Origin: Kryptolebias marmoratus
Lineage: Eukaryota; Chordata; Actinopteri; Cyprinodontiformes; Rivulidae
Length of the DNA: 64,000 bases
Direction of reading: 5' to 3'
NCBI RefSeq assembly: GCF_001649575.2
Contig: NC_051446.1
Location: forward strand, 21,929,030 to 21,993,029
Positions 1-25,499 of this stretch are shown in pieces (within the stretch, counting starts at the first letter, position 1; each line of letters starts with the position of its first letter). The notes beneath the pieces are model-generated. The model did no database searches. It was not told the DNA's origin and worked only from the letters and a program-made list of their open reading frames with translations. Position numbers and translations under genes: made by a program.

Positions 1-27
1 GTACTTTCACCTTTCCACCCCTGCCAG

Positions 28-11780
<11,753 letters not shown>

Positions 11781-12845
11781 TTGGAATCCATAAGACCTTA
11801 TCAGATGAAAATTGTGGAAAAACAGAAGACTCTTAAACAATACCACTGTGGAAACTGTTCTTTGGTTTGCGTTTTTGTAAAATTTAAAGTAACTGTTGAT
11901 TTTCATTGTGACTTTGTGTGGTAAAGAATAGAAATCTGGGTCAGACGCTATAATAGGACTGGACTGTCACCAATATATCCTTGAGAAAGCTGTGGAAAAC
12001 TGGAGTTGGCTGGTTTAACTCAGTTGCTGCTTTCCATTCAACAATGTTTGGGTTTTCTGCACTTTTATGTGCACCAAGTTTTACAAATGCCCGTGTTATT
12101 GGTGCATAGTTAAACTATAATTAGAGTTTCCATGCTGTGTGTGTTGTATTTTTGTATTGTGGATGGCTGGAATTCAGTCTCGGGTATTGTCTTGTGGATG
12201 AATCGTGGACAGCTGGAAAGAAATACTAGATAAGAGATATTTTCTTTAAATACAACCACCACCAACAAGTAGCCATTGTAGCACGATATCTGAAGGCAGC
12301 TGTGACAACAATATGAACAGTTTCTTTGAACAAAAGGCAATCAGTGTTCCATACTGAAGAGCATCAGTTTTCTGAAGCGAAAAATTCAGTTTGAGACATC
12401 TGTTAGTGAGTTTCAGATAATGTCTTGAATCCTAATCCCTCACATCTTCACATATTGATCAGCCAGAGGAAGCAGTGACTTTGTGAAAGCAGTCCATATG
12501 AACACAATCTGCAAAAATGATAGCAGGATTAGAACATCATTGACCAGCACTAGGTGTTTAGAAGAGATAATTTGGATTTTTTTGGTATAGGAACCTGTTT
12601 AGTTATCAGCAGTCAGAACAATCTCAGTTTGGAGAATCAGAAGTTCTCAAGTGAAGGCTAATTTAGAAATGTTTATACCATATTAATTTGGCATCAGATG
12701 GATATTTATATAGAAGTCTACAGTTTTTTAAATGTATTTACACAATAGTGGCAGCTGAAGGGTATCTATTTGATGCAAAAGTAATGCATTATAAAGATTA
12801 ATGAAATATTTTTTGCTTTAATTGTAAGGAATTCTTTCAGGTGTG
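11781..12845 (+). other. Probable grin2c 3' UTR and downstream DNA
   Basis: About 1 kb of AT-rich sequence after the stop with no open frame of note and no AATAAA close to the stop. The first canonical AATAAA I see downstream is at 13547-13552, beyond a repeat, so the 3' UTR end is unresolved. Confidence 0.4.
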
Positions 12846-12849
12846 AGTT

Positions 12850-13440
12850 GTTTTAGATTAGATCTTTGGAAGAGATGTCTGACAGTCTGAGTAGCTGTTA
12901 GTTTAAGGTGTCTCACTGGATTGCAACCAATTGGTGAATGGCATTTACTAAGGAGTCCCCGAAATGTCTCAAAATGTTTGCAACAGTTCTCAGTTTCCTC
13001 CTGTAAGTTGTAGAGGTTTGCAGCCTTGCCACTTAAATTGTGTTCGCTGAAATATTTTGTACAATTTTCTTTCATAATTGAGCTGTTGAGGGGGTCTTGA
13101 ATCTTGAATCATTCTCATTTTAGTTTCCTTAAATAGGCTACAATACAGTTTTGCAAGCTGTGCACGTGAATACACGCTGGGACTTTCACAAATTTGGCTG
13201 CTCAAAATGCGACCGCACATTTCGCTGGTCAATTGGTCGCAAACACTTACAATTTGGTGAGACTACAACAAAAAATTCACCAATTATCTTGCATTTTTGA
13301 GTCACCAACTAGTCTCTAACAATCAGTGACCAGTGAGATACTATCCTTACCTTTATCAGGTTGGGTTTCTCCTCAATTTTCTTAATTGATATTGTGCTGA
13401 CTGCTGTCCACTCCAGGTAAGATACTGACTGCTGATAACA
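12850..13440. repeat. Diverged long repeat, copy 1
   Basis: It shares blocks with 25500-26190 in the same order: a block with aaatgtctcaaaatgtttgca, a caagc(t/c)(g/a)tgcacg block, a tcgctggtca block and a cagtgagatactatc block. I do not recognise the family. Confidence 0.6.
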
Positions 13441-13449
13441 CCACATAGT

Positions 13450-15885
13450 ATCACAAAAAAATCCAAACTATCTCTTTAAAACCACTGACTTTTCATCCTC
13501 ATTGTCTCTCATTGTGAGGCCACAACAACCCACAGACCTCACATTAAATAAATTATGTATTCTAAGTACTATAACAATGTAGACGAATGTGTTATTTAAG
13601 ACTGGTTAATGTTATATTCATGTATTCTACATATATTAGGACTTTATAATCACTGTTTTTCTAAACACCTCTCTCACAATCTAATTTTTTTCTTTTTTTA
13701 AATTGTTAATTTATCGGAACATTTGCTACAACTGTTATTAGCTGTCAGTTTGCAGATGAACATTTTCATTATTCCCTTTTTCCACTCTTTTATATTCCCT
13801 TGCTGTCCCTCTTTTTACCACCAATTTAATCTCTTCAGTTACCCAATTTAAACAAGACAAGTGAAAGCTATTCTAGTCTCTATATTACCAGGCTCCTTCA
13901 CCCTGTAATTAATCACTAAGACCAATTAAACAGCCTTTTTGGATAAATATGCATGTGTCTTTTTTATTCCTTGTAGTTTGCTTTATACCTATTTTCATAA
14001 TGTAGAGAAAACGGTGTTTAATTATCTTGTTATACTTAAACAGTCCATTTTAAATGAAGCTCTGTGTAACTTAGCGCGGTTTATTAGAGTAAGTGTTAAC
14101 ACTTATCTCAGCTTTGGTGTGCACCAAACACTTCCAGTCTGTGGGGCAAGTTGACTGAAAAATGACCACAACAATGAGAAACCCAAGAAAAACAGTCCTT
14201 ACGTCCTAACATGACGTCCTATGACAGTTTAGAAAGCTTTTTTCAGATGTATGAAAATGACTGTGGCATGAGAGTTTGCATGCACACCTGAAAACTGGAA
14301 GGCTACCATAACACTTTTGGCAGGTACTTCTTCAAAATTTAAACCTTCATCTCTTAACTTACATTTCTGAAATAACATTTTTACCCCAGCTACAGTTCCG
14401 TACCTGTAAAAATGACCTTTTATGGGAATTTGCACAATGAGTTTGATCAATTATAAGGAATAACCTTTAGGGAGATGAATTCTTAAAGTGTTACACTGGT
14501 ACTGTGTATTTTTTTTCCCACCAATTCCTTCAATGACCCACTTTTTTCACTAAGTACATTATTCATATCCTCTTTAATCAATTTCAGTTAAGTTTTATAG
14601 TTTGTATTTCTGCACATTGGTTGTGAGGACCCAATCAGATTGCTAGCCATCCAAAGTCAGGAGACAGTGGGGAGACAGTTGTCCCCCAGTCTCACTTTCT
14701 GCTTCAACACTAATAACGAAATTTATAAATACATTAGGTTACAGTGTCCAGCCTAACTATCGTGCTTCCATTTTAACAGAAACTACTTAAATTTGCTGGA
14801 ACATACGACGCCACATGAGCAGCTTTATGGGGACTTCAAATTTGAAAAGAGAAATGAGGAGCTTGAACAAATAGCCAATGCAACAGATTATCTGTTCTCT
14901 GATCAAAACCTCCTTCTCTGATCTTGTCATATGGAGGTCAGCCGTCTGCTGCACGCTCCTGGAGGAATACTCTTAGCGTTTGGGTTGTACGTCGGCCTGC
15001 GACTCATAAATACATCCCAAGAACAGAGCAGCTGCCACCAATGCTCCTTTTTAAATTTAAAACCTATGATAAACTTTTATTTTGGATTGTTGAACCGGGC
15101 AAAGTCATGACACGGTGAAATTTTTTTAAGCTGCATCCACCTGAAGTAAATTCAGATAGAAGCTACATCAACTCAAGGTGACCTGTTGCCATGGCAATTA
15201 TTCTCTCTGTGTGCTGTTGTCATGACGAGATAAGACTCCATTGAGGAGACCAGATGAGTAATGTTACAGAGTCCAAACATTGAGCACTTTGATTTTTCCA
15301 TTACTCTCTGCTTTGTTACTGGGGCATTGCCTTGGACCAGACCATAATATTGATTCAATCTTCCGCTCTACTACTGATCCTGTATTTTTAGAGTTCAAGA
15401 TAATTGGACTTCTCTTTTATCCCCGAAGAGCAGAAAAGGGGCTCAGAAGGCTTTGGTGATTGAATAATTAAGATATGGTTGTTGGCATAACAAAGACTGG
15501 ATTTACACTTGAAGAAATGTATTTGATCTTTTTTTTCCTGGTATAATTGTCTAATTTTACGAATGAACACAAAGAAAATGTTGTGGAAGAAAATGAAGCT
15601 TACACTTAACCTTTGAAGTACTTTCTTTAACAAGTTTAATGAGCCCTTTCATAAATCATCTTGCATATTACATCATCAATGTAGTTAATTGATTAATATT
15701 TGAAATAATGAGAAATAAAACTAGTTTTAGCTCTTTTATAGTCAAGAGTTTAAGTTTTCTATTTGTGTTTAAAACAACAGTTTAAACCTCAGTTTACAGG
15801 TAGAAAAAAGTAATTTTTTAGTTTAATTATAAATTGATAAAATGACAGTTGTATAAACTTTAACTATCAGATTGACGGCCTCATA
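13450..15885. other. Intergenic, nothing recognised
   Basis: AT-rich DNA without a supported gene, transposon end or tandem repeat. Open frames here are short and low in complexity. Confidence 0.55.
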
Positions 15886-15929
15886 TTTGGGTTGAGAACA
15901 TTTTGGTACACAGTGGAGTTAATGTTTGT

Positions 15930-16560
15930 CTTATCGACTGGAAACTTCCCAGGTTCCCAGCCCAAATCATGAGCCCTCCACCACCGTGCTTCACAGTCTT
16001 TATGAGACGTTTATGCTGATGCTTTGGCCAAGTGTGACTCTGCACATTATGGCCAAATGTTGAATTTTAGTAATTTCTTTCCAAAAATAAATTTTCAAAA
16101 GTCTTGTAGTTTGTTTAGATGAAAGTTTACAAACATAAACTATGCTGCCATGTTCTTTTTTAGAAAAAAAGGCCTTTTTTTTCCTGGCAACCTTTTCAAA
16201 CAAGCCAGACTTGCTCAGTCTTTCTAATTTTACCATCTAGGACCTTTAATATTTAACATGCTAACTGAGGCCTGTGGAGAATGAAATGTAGCTCATGATG
16301 CTTTTGAAGTACCATCTGGTCCTTAGGGTGAACTTGTTGGGATGACCGCTGCTTGGAAGCCTAGCAGCCATCTTTAATCTTTTCCACTTGTAAATAATCT
16401 TTCTCTTTATTTAATGATAGACACCAAATTGTTTGGAAACAACTTTTGACCCTTCCCAGACTGAAAGGTGGCGACCACTGCTTCTCTAAAATCATAGCTG
16501 TTTTTTCCTTTCTTCTTGTGCCAAAAATACCAAAACATTTGGTTTTATGAAGTGTTTAGT
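15930..16560. repeat. Probable old interspersed repeat fragment
   Basis: The segment with gagccctccaccaccgtgct and ttcacagtctttatgagacg resembles a dispersed repeat I associate with fish genomes, but I cannot name the family or find its ends. Low confidence, based on wording of the sequence only. Confidence 0.3.
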
Positions 16561-17980
16561 TATACTGATGATCACTTTTTTCATCGATGCAAAGGTAATA
16601 AGCGTGCAGTTTTTCCCTCACACTCCTGGTTTTGACTGACAGTCACGTCAATTAAAATAACATGATGTAATGGAATAATACTTTCTCTGCTGTTGTGAGC
16701 CAAAGGTTGGATTTATTAAATATTAAGGTCTTATGATCCAGTTTTATTATAACATGATAAACTGAATCTTTTTATTTCAAAAAGACTGAATTAACAGTAG
16801 TTGTACACCTTTCCTGTTTCAGACTTTGGTCTTTTTTTGTCACCTAAACAAAATCATTTACTGTATTTGAACAGATGGAAAACAGGAACTGACGTTTCGG
16901 GGAAAAAAGGGAAAGTTTTGTTGCCTGTTAGGTTGAATTCATGGTCCTACAGTGTTCTTCAACACCACATAAGGTTCATTTTGTGAAAATGTTTTGATTC
17001 AGAGTAAAATACTAAAAACTTCGCTATAGGACTTGGGCAATTTGTCGCTCACTAGTTGCAGAGTATGCAACAAATGCCAACGCTTTTTATAATCTTTATT
17101 AAAGAAATAAAGTCTGGAAACAAATGTCAGAAACAAATGTTTAAATCTAAAAGAAGATTCAGGAGTTGGATGGTTGCTTGGGTAATTTCACTCAAATAAA
17201 CCAAAGTCTGTATTATTGTATTCATCTAGAAGGATTGAAAAGAAAATGAAAGAAAGCAGTGGAGTGACACAAAGTAAAAAGAGATGGTTTGGATTTGAAT
17301 TAGAGTGTGCTGCAGTGAGGACCCATAGATGAGACACACGCACCACAGAAGTGCCTAAATTTAAAACAAAACCTGATGCAAAAGTTGGCAAATAGACAAA
17401 CTAAGATGGGTTTTTAGGATACTTAGGAGGATACAACTTTGTAAGTTTTCCGAGAGTTCTTTACATTGATAACAAAACAGTAATTAGGATTCACTCCACT
17501 CACTCGTCTCACCCAGTGTCTGAGAGCCCTGACAGATTGTAGTGTATGTATGTGTGTGTGTGTGTGTGTGTGACTTTTAGTTGCATCAAACCTGATGAAG
17601 AACCTGTCTTAGCGAGTGATGAAAGCTGTGAGACAAGATGTGAGTCATGCATATGAAAACAATGGGATGGGCTGCAGATTGACACAGCAGCATCAGCCCT
17701 CACAAACAGGTACACCTTTCCAATAATCTCTCCTCGGGGAGTGGAGCAAATGGAGGAATTAAGAACAATTAAATGCCTTTAGCAGCATGGAGATTTAATA
17801 TTCTTGTCAGGATGACTCAGAAGCCTTTAAGGACCACCCTTGAAGCAGAAACATTATTCATTTATTCACACAGACACACATCACTTCACTGTTTTCCACC
17901 GGGGACATTCAACTCTTTCATGTAGTGGGTGAATCTTATTGCTCGTGATTAAAAAAAAAAAGTAAAACTTTTAAAGAATT
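16561..17980. other. Intergenic with one TG tract
   Basis: No gene recognised. A TG microsatellite lies at 17551-17572. The open frames at 17188-17391 and 17509-17715 look like noise. Confidence 0.5.
17551..17572. repeat. TG microsatellite
   Basis: Eleven TG units, uninterrupted, preceded by a short tgtatgta transition. Confidence 0.95.
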
Positions 17981-17982
17981 AG

Positions 17983-18306
17983 AGGCCTAGCGCTTCTTGA
18001 AGAAATGCATATCGCCCGCCACATTTCATGTCACAGTTTTATACTAAACTCATCTTGTGTTGAGAAGGGGTAGAGTTTTAGCTGTTGTGGTCAAACGTTG
18101 TAATTTCAGCTCAGTATTTGTTAATTCATTGAAGTAAAGCCATTTCTGTGTTGGCTTCAAATATTAATGAATTATAGATGTACATCCAATGATTACCTTC
18201 TATAAGTTTCCCTAAAATTTGTTCAGTGGTTCATGAGATATTTTGCTAACAGACAAACACACACAGACAACATTATCACCCTTTATTCTTCAGCTGCAGG
18301 CAATAA
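17983..18306 (+). repeat. Abundant modular repeat, copy 4 (short, both ends present)
   Basis: A compact copy with a left end gcatatcgcccgcc, a block tgtacatccaatgattacc, tgagatattttgctaacag and a right end with cctttattcttcagctgcag. It shows that both termini occur on a copy of only about 320 bp. Confidence 0.8.
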
Positions 18307-18320
18307 ATATGAGCAGAATT

Positions 18321-18721
18321 AGTCATGATCCTGAGTTCTTGTAGTTGGTTTGTTTTGTTTTATTCCTTTTGACATCCTGTTTATATTTTTTCATGTTTCG
18401 TCATTTTATTTTGGAGATTCCTCATGTTTAGTTAGTGTCTCTTTGTGTCATTAGCCAGTTTGCCCTCAGTCATTCTTGTTCTTTGTTAACCATTCACACC
18501 TGCCCCTCAGGTTCATTAGTCTCAGCTGTTTCTACTCGTAATCATTCAATCAGCCTACTTTCACTCTGCAGTCGTCATCCTGTTACCCTGTGTGCGCCCT
18601 GCCTCCCAGTCTGTTCTTTGTAGTTTCATTTTCTGTATATTTTACTGCAGCCTCATCACCTTTTGTTTTTATATTCCTTTCTTTTGCATCCACGGGTCCT
18701 TGCTAGCAGAATCTGACAGAA
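18321..18721 (+). repeat. Solo-LTR-like remnant
   Basis: It starts tcatgatcctgagttc, is T-rich, has a middle with cacacctgcccctcagg and ends aatctgacaga. This is the style of fish Gypsy-type LTRs. No internal coding region adjoins it. The family is inferred from style only. Confidence 0.45.
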
Positions 18722-19475
18722 TGCGTTGGCCCTCGTCGCTCTCCGAGCATGCAGATGAACTTCAGAGCTGCAACCTTGACGGGGTCGTCAGCCGTGATGT
18801 TGGGAGTCACCAGAGGGCAGGAGTCCGGTCTCCTCACACCTCCTGCCTGCTGTTAAATTGCTTCATATATTGTGGCAACAGCTCCAGATGCTCCGAGTCA
18901 CCTTGAGACAAAAGGCTAGTGTGGACTCACTGAAAGGTGAAATAAAGGAGAGAAAGAAAAGAACTGATGAGAAGCAAAAAAAAAAAACAACATTTGGGGC
19001 AATGGACAGGGGTGTGTTTGAGAAGGAAAATGAAAGAAATACAGAACAAAAACCAAGAGTGGAGGAGGAAAATGGAGGGAATGATGAAAACAGGTGTCTG
19101 ACAGAGAAAGAAGTATAATTTGAATTGTGGGATGATAATGAGGAAAGAATATTCACAAGAATATGTTGTGATAAAAAAAAAGATCCACAAGAGTCTAAAA
19201 GAATCTTCATTTCCAATCTAAAACTCTGCAATTTGGTAATGATAGACTCATTAAAAAGAGATTCACGAGCACAAAAAGAGGGAACTATTTCGGTGACATA
19301 CATTCAGAAACGTGATGTAAAAATGACATCTGCTCTGGTTGTTTTGACTTCCAGCAGCACATTAACGAAATCATCAAAGCAGTACAGAAATTCTGAGTGT
19401 GACAGCTGTCTGTGCATATGAGGGCACGTTTTATTGTGGTGCAGTATGCAATTAAACTTTGAATTTAGAACTCTG

Positions 19476-19513
<38 letters not shown>

Positions 19514-19965
19514 AGCTCCTCCGGTATCCGAGACAAGACGATTGGATCTGCCAGCCAGCACGAATGTTAATTACTTCAGCAATCTTTGGGCTCACTCCCC
19601 CCACCCGCCACCACCCCATCCTTCCAATCACTCCCATCTCTGGAAATGGAATGTGCTCGGCCATTCAGGAAGGAGCCGCTCCAGACTCCGATTCAAATCT
19701 GTTTCCAAAACCAAGAAATTCAGATGAGTGGGAAAAACAAAAACTCACAGCATCTTTCCAACTGTTTTCCCCCTTATAGTGAGGATTCATCTCCACCTCC
19801 TCACAAAAATGGAACTTGTTTAAACTAAACAAAAGAGGTACACCTCTGGGTGTTTAGCTGAGAATATTGTTTTACTTATAATTTCAAAAAGTTTCAGAAA
19901 AGGGTGAAAAAAGGATTTTAATTAGGAAGCCAGGATTCATTATACTAACTGTAGAAATATACAGT
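18722..19965. other. Intergenic, purine-rich patch and TG tract
   Basis: No supported gene. The segment 18940-19120 is strongly purine-rich on the + strand, which creates long but low-complexity open frames on both strands. Confidence 0.5.
19479..19510. repeat. TG microsatellite
   Basis: Sixteen TG units, uninterrupted, followed by cgcagctcct. Confidence 0.95.
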
Positions 19966-19967
19966 GG

Positions 19968-20330
19968 TTTGCAGAAGTATTCCCCTCTTTTTATGCAATT
20001 TGTTTTTTATTTTGTTCATAAGTAATAATTCTACAAAAATATTGGGATTATTTTAGTTAAATGGATAAAATATAAAACTAAATAAATGGTGTGTGCATAT
20101 GAATTCAGCCCCCAAAACTCAGCTCTGTGGTTCCAGCATCAGCTCTCTTCAGGCCAGTCTCCATGAGCTTCTAAGCTCCTGAGTTTTTGTCCTTTCTTCA
20201 TGACCGAACTGCTCCAGCGTCTTTCGGTTGGACGCATCCAACAATCTTTAAATCAAACCAGAGATTCTCAGCTGGACTGAGGTCGGAGCTTAGACTGCTG
20301 GACCATTCCAGGACATTTATCTGGTCCTCC
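19968..20330. repeat. Interspersed repeat fragment
   Basis: It starts acagtggtttgcagaagtat, a start I know from a common fish DNA-repeat family, and continues with a block around tctcagctggactgaggtcg and gaccattccaggac. The opposite terminus was not found. Confidence 0.4.
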
Positions 20331-20439
20331 TTACGATTTTTACTAACAAAGTTCACATTTGTCAGCACAATATGACTCTAAAAAAAAAAAAAGAAAATTA
20401 CATCTGTCAACATCTAATTAGCAATTGCAAATATGGTTG

Positions 20440-23400
20440 TGAGATTAGGTTGTGCCAAATAAAATGTGTGTTTTCGAGTAATGAGTAAACCTTATCTGAT
20501 TGGCTGCAACCTATTGATGCTGAATAACTTACTGAATTTGTGGACAATCTTTTCTTTATTTGTAAAAATAAGAAATTTTTCCTGGAATTTGAAAATTTTT
20601 AGTGGCATGCACAGATAAACCAGAAGTTCATCTAACGCTCTGTGTGCTTATTGCCAATACTGCAGGACAAAAATGTAGCTCTTATTTTACAATTAGGCAA
20701 TTATGATTTTACACAGCATCATTTTTAAAAGACTAAAGTAAAAAAGTAAGGATTCTGGTCTATATCTTACACCTGGTGTGGCCTTTTTCCACAACTTCCT
20801 GCTGATAAGTTCGATTTTTTTTTTTCCTCTCACTGTCATCAATCTCAGTAACGCCACAGACTCCAATCCTGAAGCACACATGGCTTCTCAATGAGATTTT
20901 GGGGAGCAATTTTGGTGTGGCAAATCCAGGTGTGGGTTGTGTGTGCAGAGCCTATATATCATTAGGGATAACCTTGGTTGGAAAGGCAGAGGTGCAGGAA
21001 GTGGTTAGCTCTTTGAAAGTGAGAAGATGCATTCGGTGCACAGCTGAAAACTGTGGTTGTGATTAGCCAGTTTTACACAAATGAAGTCCTATGAACAGCA
21101 AGATAAAAGACACTGTCGTCGCTCTTCTTGTCGTTTCAAGCCGACAGCTCTTGGGGTGTTTTGGCAATGATTACTTCAGCAAATTAACAAAATCTTGCTA
21201 TGAGCCGCCAACGGCCCAACCAAGAAATCAATCCACACATCTCACAGTAGGTAATACACACCACACACACAGAAACGCTGCGGGCAGAGGAAGCCAAAAC
21301 CAGAGCTAATTAACCAGTCCCACCTTCTTGACCGTATAGCCATGAGCATTCTGATTATCAGCTTCATCTTTTCCTCTCTCCGAGTTCTCCTCTGATAATA
21401 AGAAGCTCCGCGCTGGGCTCTGCTGGAGGAGGAGAGGTAAGAAAGATTTGCCAGGATGTTGTAGACATCAATTTTGAGATTTTTCAGTTTTCATAAGGAG
21501 TGTGTGAAGATTTACTGAGTAAAGATGGAACACAAACCTATTTTTGGCTGTCACTAAACTAACCTTTGTCTGGTTTTATTTTTACATTTTACCAAATAAC
21601 TATTTCTGACTTCTTGGTCATTTCTTGGACCGTGACCAAAGGGCCATCTACTCATGTCACACAACTCTCTGCAAGCAGATAAGTTTCAAGGTTTGGGTTT
21701 TCCAGCTCTACCAGTTTGTGAAAGAAAAAACAAATCAATGTGTAAAAAGCAACTTTTAAAGTCCGTGTAGCTCCTAGAGAAGCTGTCTTCCTCATCCTTT
21801 ATAGTAATTTGCAGCGTCAGTAAACAAAGCGACTGAAAGTGCAGCACCACAGGTCTGTATCCGTCCCATCAGTCCTGGATGTCTCACCCTGAATTTTTAA
21901 AACTTAAAAGGTGCAGCCATACCGATTGTTCTCCTGATCAAATTTCAGACAGAAATATCAGGTTGAAACAGTGTTGAAATGCTGTAAAGCAGAAGAACTG
22001 GGTCATATAGAAGTGGACAGCCCAGCATGGTCACCTCAAGGCTCATAGACATTGGGAAAATATCTCCAAGTCTTCAGTAAGTTCATGTTGTGTTAAATGA
22101 TCATGTTTTATAATGAAAATAGCAAAAGACTGAACAAGTAGGCCTAGTTAGGATAGTTTTTCAGGCAAAGAATCTGTACGTTCTTGTGAGCACGCTGGTC
22201 ATTTTGGTGCATACGTTTCAGATACGTTTTGTGATGTCATGATCATGAAGATTCCCATTAGTTTCCCCATTAGTTACAAGAAAAGACTTTTCAGTGCTTT
22301 CAGCATGTTGAATTAATATCGTCCAGCAGTCTGCGTTTCCATGACTTATTTAAAATCTCAATCTGTAAACTGGATAATTGCAATTAAATAAGAACCACAT
22401 CTGATGAGCACATCTGGGTTTTAGATGTAGTAACTCTTGATTCATGTTTATCAGTTCTGTTTTATTTGTGTGCATTTTTTGTAAGTCTGCATTTTTGCCT
22501 AATGGTCCTAATTTGTTATTTATTCGTATTTTTTACGTTCATCTGCTTCAGAGCTGCGGATGTAAATTAGCCAGTGACTAAATCTGGCACACTGCAGCTT
22601 TCTCTTATGAGTTTAAAGTTTATGAGCATAAAGTCTTTATTCGATAAACTAAACCAAAAATAGCACAGTCTAAATAGATATAAAAGAAGTGAAATAAGCC
22701 AAATGGGGCAGATGTATCCTGCTGCAACTCTTAGAAACATGGAATACCATTTCTAACCCACTACATCAGGACCACATATTTATCTTAGTACATTTTGTTT
22801 CAGATTTTATGTTTTTTAAATGGTTTTTACAATATTTTTTTGTTTTAATTGCACTTTGAATTAAAGCATTCATTCATTTGTCAGATGATCTCTAAATGTG
22901 TCAAAAAAGCTCCTAAACATAATGAACAGACTTTAAACTCAAAAAACTGGATTGGCTTTTTAATTTCAAAATTTTCCTTAAAACAAAAACAAACAAAAAA
23001 CAGTTTAAAACTCTGGGAATAAACATGTGTCAAATTACTTTATGTTTTTAAAGTTGAGGTGGTACAATTCTGTGGAAAAGATTAATGCTTAAAAACAAAT
23101 CTAATGAGTTTATATTAAGTTTCCTTCAGTCGCGGAGTGAAAAAAGGATATTTTTGTGTACTGGCTTCTTTAACCTACCTCTGTCTAAAAACACACAAAT
23201 GCAAAAATGCAAAAAAAATTTAAATAAATTCACATCTCCCCATTTTCACCTGCATTTAGCTTCCACTTTCTGTATATATTTGAACCCGTTTCTTTCTTCC
23301 AGAGGACAGAACATCGCAGTTTCTGATCACAGTTTCTGAGTCGTTGGGTCCAGAGGAAGCGAAGCTCATCGTACCGTCAGCGCTCGCCATCAAACAGACT

Positions 23401-24625
23401 CATTGGTTTGGATGGAATGAGATGAGAGAGGAGCAGGAAAAAAGCAGGACAGGTAGGAAACGAGAGAAGACAGTAAAATGTCAAAAAAGAGAAAAGTTAG
23501 GATGAGTGAACAAGGAGTGAGGAGACAAGGTATGTATTAAATATTAAAAGACTAGGAAACACAAAAAAAGAAAATGTAGAAAGAGACCATACAGACGATT
23601 TAAGAAAAGGAAAAGCAGAAATAAAGGATATGAGTAAATAAATAAGACAAGTGGACAAAAATAAAAAGAGAAAATAAAAGGAGTCATTTTTTTTTCTATG
23701 GTTTTATCTCTGTGTGCCGGCTTTAGATGAGCAGGAACTGACGGCACTGTCCAATCAGCCACGCTTCATTCATTTCTTTGTGTGTTTTAGCTTTGTTCAT
23801 GCCTGAATTAGCACCGGCAGTGATCCGTATGTAAAACTCCGTTCTGGTCCACAAATTGGTGTCGGGACATCTTCAGCTGTCTGCTGTCACCGGCACGCTG
23901 ACGACGGCTGACCTGATCCAGCAGTGTGAAGAAGGGCACAACATCAACAACAACAACAACAAAAGAGGACGAGCGAGTTAAAAGAAAACTAGACTAAAGC
24001 CATCAGTTGGGTCAAACCAGATTAGAAGCAAAGTTAAGATGAAAAATTAACAAAGAAAACAAGATAATTAAGAAAGAACACTCCTTAAAATCCAATCTGA
24101 TGAGATGACTAGGAAGAAATGGTGACTTCAAGTTTAAAATTGTTTTACTCGACATGAAGCTGCGTCTTATGAACCCAGAACCCAACTGTTCTTGTTTGTT
24201 TACTTCGTTATTCATGCTGATTTCATTTCTGATGTAAATTCAGCCGCATTGCTGCATTTAAATAAACCCTAATTTATTCATCTGTGACAAACATTCGCAG
24301 CAAGGAAGTAATTGCACCACAGTGTTTAATACTCTTAAATTCATAGTAATCACTTTAGGCTCCATTTTGTGTGTGTGTGTGTTTACTTCTGTTTGTCTTG
24401 AGTAATTTTCCTTAGTTTGTTTTAAAAGTTTATCTCAGAGAAGACCACTTGAGCCAAAATTAATGTGTTGACTTCAGTAAATTTTAAACTTGTCAAGTAT
24501 CAAATATTATGTAACGTATGATCTGTTACTCAAAGAATTATTACACCAGACTGAGGGAACTTTAGGGTAACAAGTGTTTTCTTTCTTTCTTTTCTTTAAA
24601 CTGCTGTATGATTGTACAGACAGGA
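20440..24625. other. Intergenic, nothing supported
   Basis: About 4.2 kb without a supported gene. It contains a (CAA)n tract at 23945-23962, A-rich and purine-rich patches around 23430-23700, and a GC-richer stretch near 23800-23940 of unknown meaning. Confidence 0.5.
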
Positions 24626-24631
24626 CACTAA

Positions 24632-24788
24632 GGGGCTGTTCACACAGGAATGTTTTTTGAATACTCAAAAGTTTTTATTACTTCATCCTTTTTCTCACAC
24701 GAAAGCAACATTTTCAGGAGCCCCAAAATTATGTTTTTTAAAAACTGGTTCCAAGTTGAAACAACCTTGAGTTTTTCTGTGAACAGCC
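24632..24788. mobile_element. MITE-like element with imperfect terminal inverted repeats
   Basis: The left end ggggctgttcacacagg and the right end ctgtgaacagcc form an inverted pair around about 155 bp of T-rich DNA. Such CTGTTCACA ends are typical of fish hAT-type MITEs. I could not find an exact target duplication. Confidence 0.5.
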
Positions 24789-25499
24789 GAAATGCAACCT
24801 TTTAAAAACCATTATGTCGTAGCCTCACTCTTCTTTCTGTGATTACATTTCACACCCAGCATGCAATCTTCATGCAACATGCACAATGCCTTGTTTTCTG
24901 TTTTTGATGCATTTTTGTGGCAGCATTACATAACCACATACAGGCCTGACATAATTATTAGTGTTTCGGGTTATTTTTGCCATTTCATTCATTTGTGAAT
25001 GAAGACATTTTATGAGAATATTTCTAGATTTGACAAACAAAAAGATTTGGGGAAAGACCCGTTTCCGTGTGAATAAGACCATAGTCACTTAATATCTATT
25101 CTGTTCTCTCTTTCAGTCCAAGAGTTAGTTCAGATTTCTTGAAGTGGGGTTCTGTAGAGCTCTTTCCAGTCGTCAGTACCCCCTTTTACAAAACACTCCA
25201 GGTCAGATTCCTGAAATGATGGATGTGCCGCGGAGGCTTGAAGTCAGCCAACCACTATCTTGTCTTTAAACAGTAAAGCAAAGTAGGAACAGCACCACAA
25301 CAGCCAATATATGTAAAGGTAGGCTGGCTTCGTGGCTTGAGGATGTGAGATAGTGATGACAGAGTTTGTGTGACCAGACAGCTGCAGGGTTCAGTATAGG
25401 AGACGTCTGACACACATTTTATGCATAGCTCTTCACCAGCACTACTAAAAGCTAGTATTTCACTGGGCTGGGACTGTTGGAGATTAATTGGCAAACAGA

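Noticed and set aside
13547..13552. AATAAA as the grin2c poly(A) signal.
   Set aside because: It lies 1.77 kb after the stop and beyond a repeat; possible but not supported enough to call.
18863..19303. Overlapping long frames on both strands (up to 146 codons on the minus strand).
   Set aside because: They result from a purine-rich stretch and give low-complexity Phe/Ser or Lys/Glu translations.
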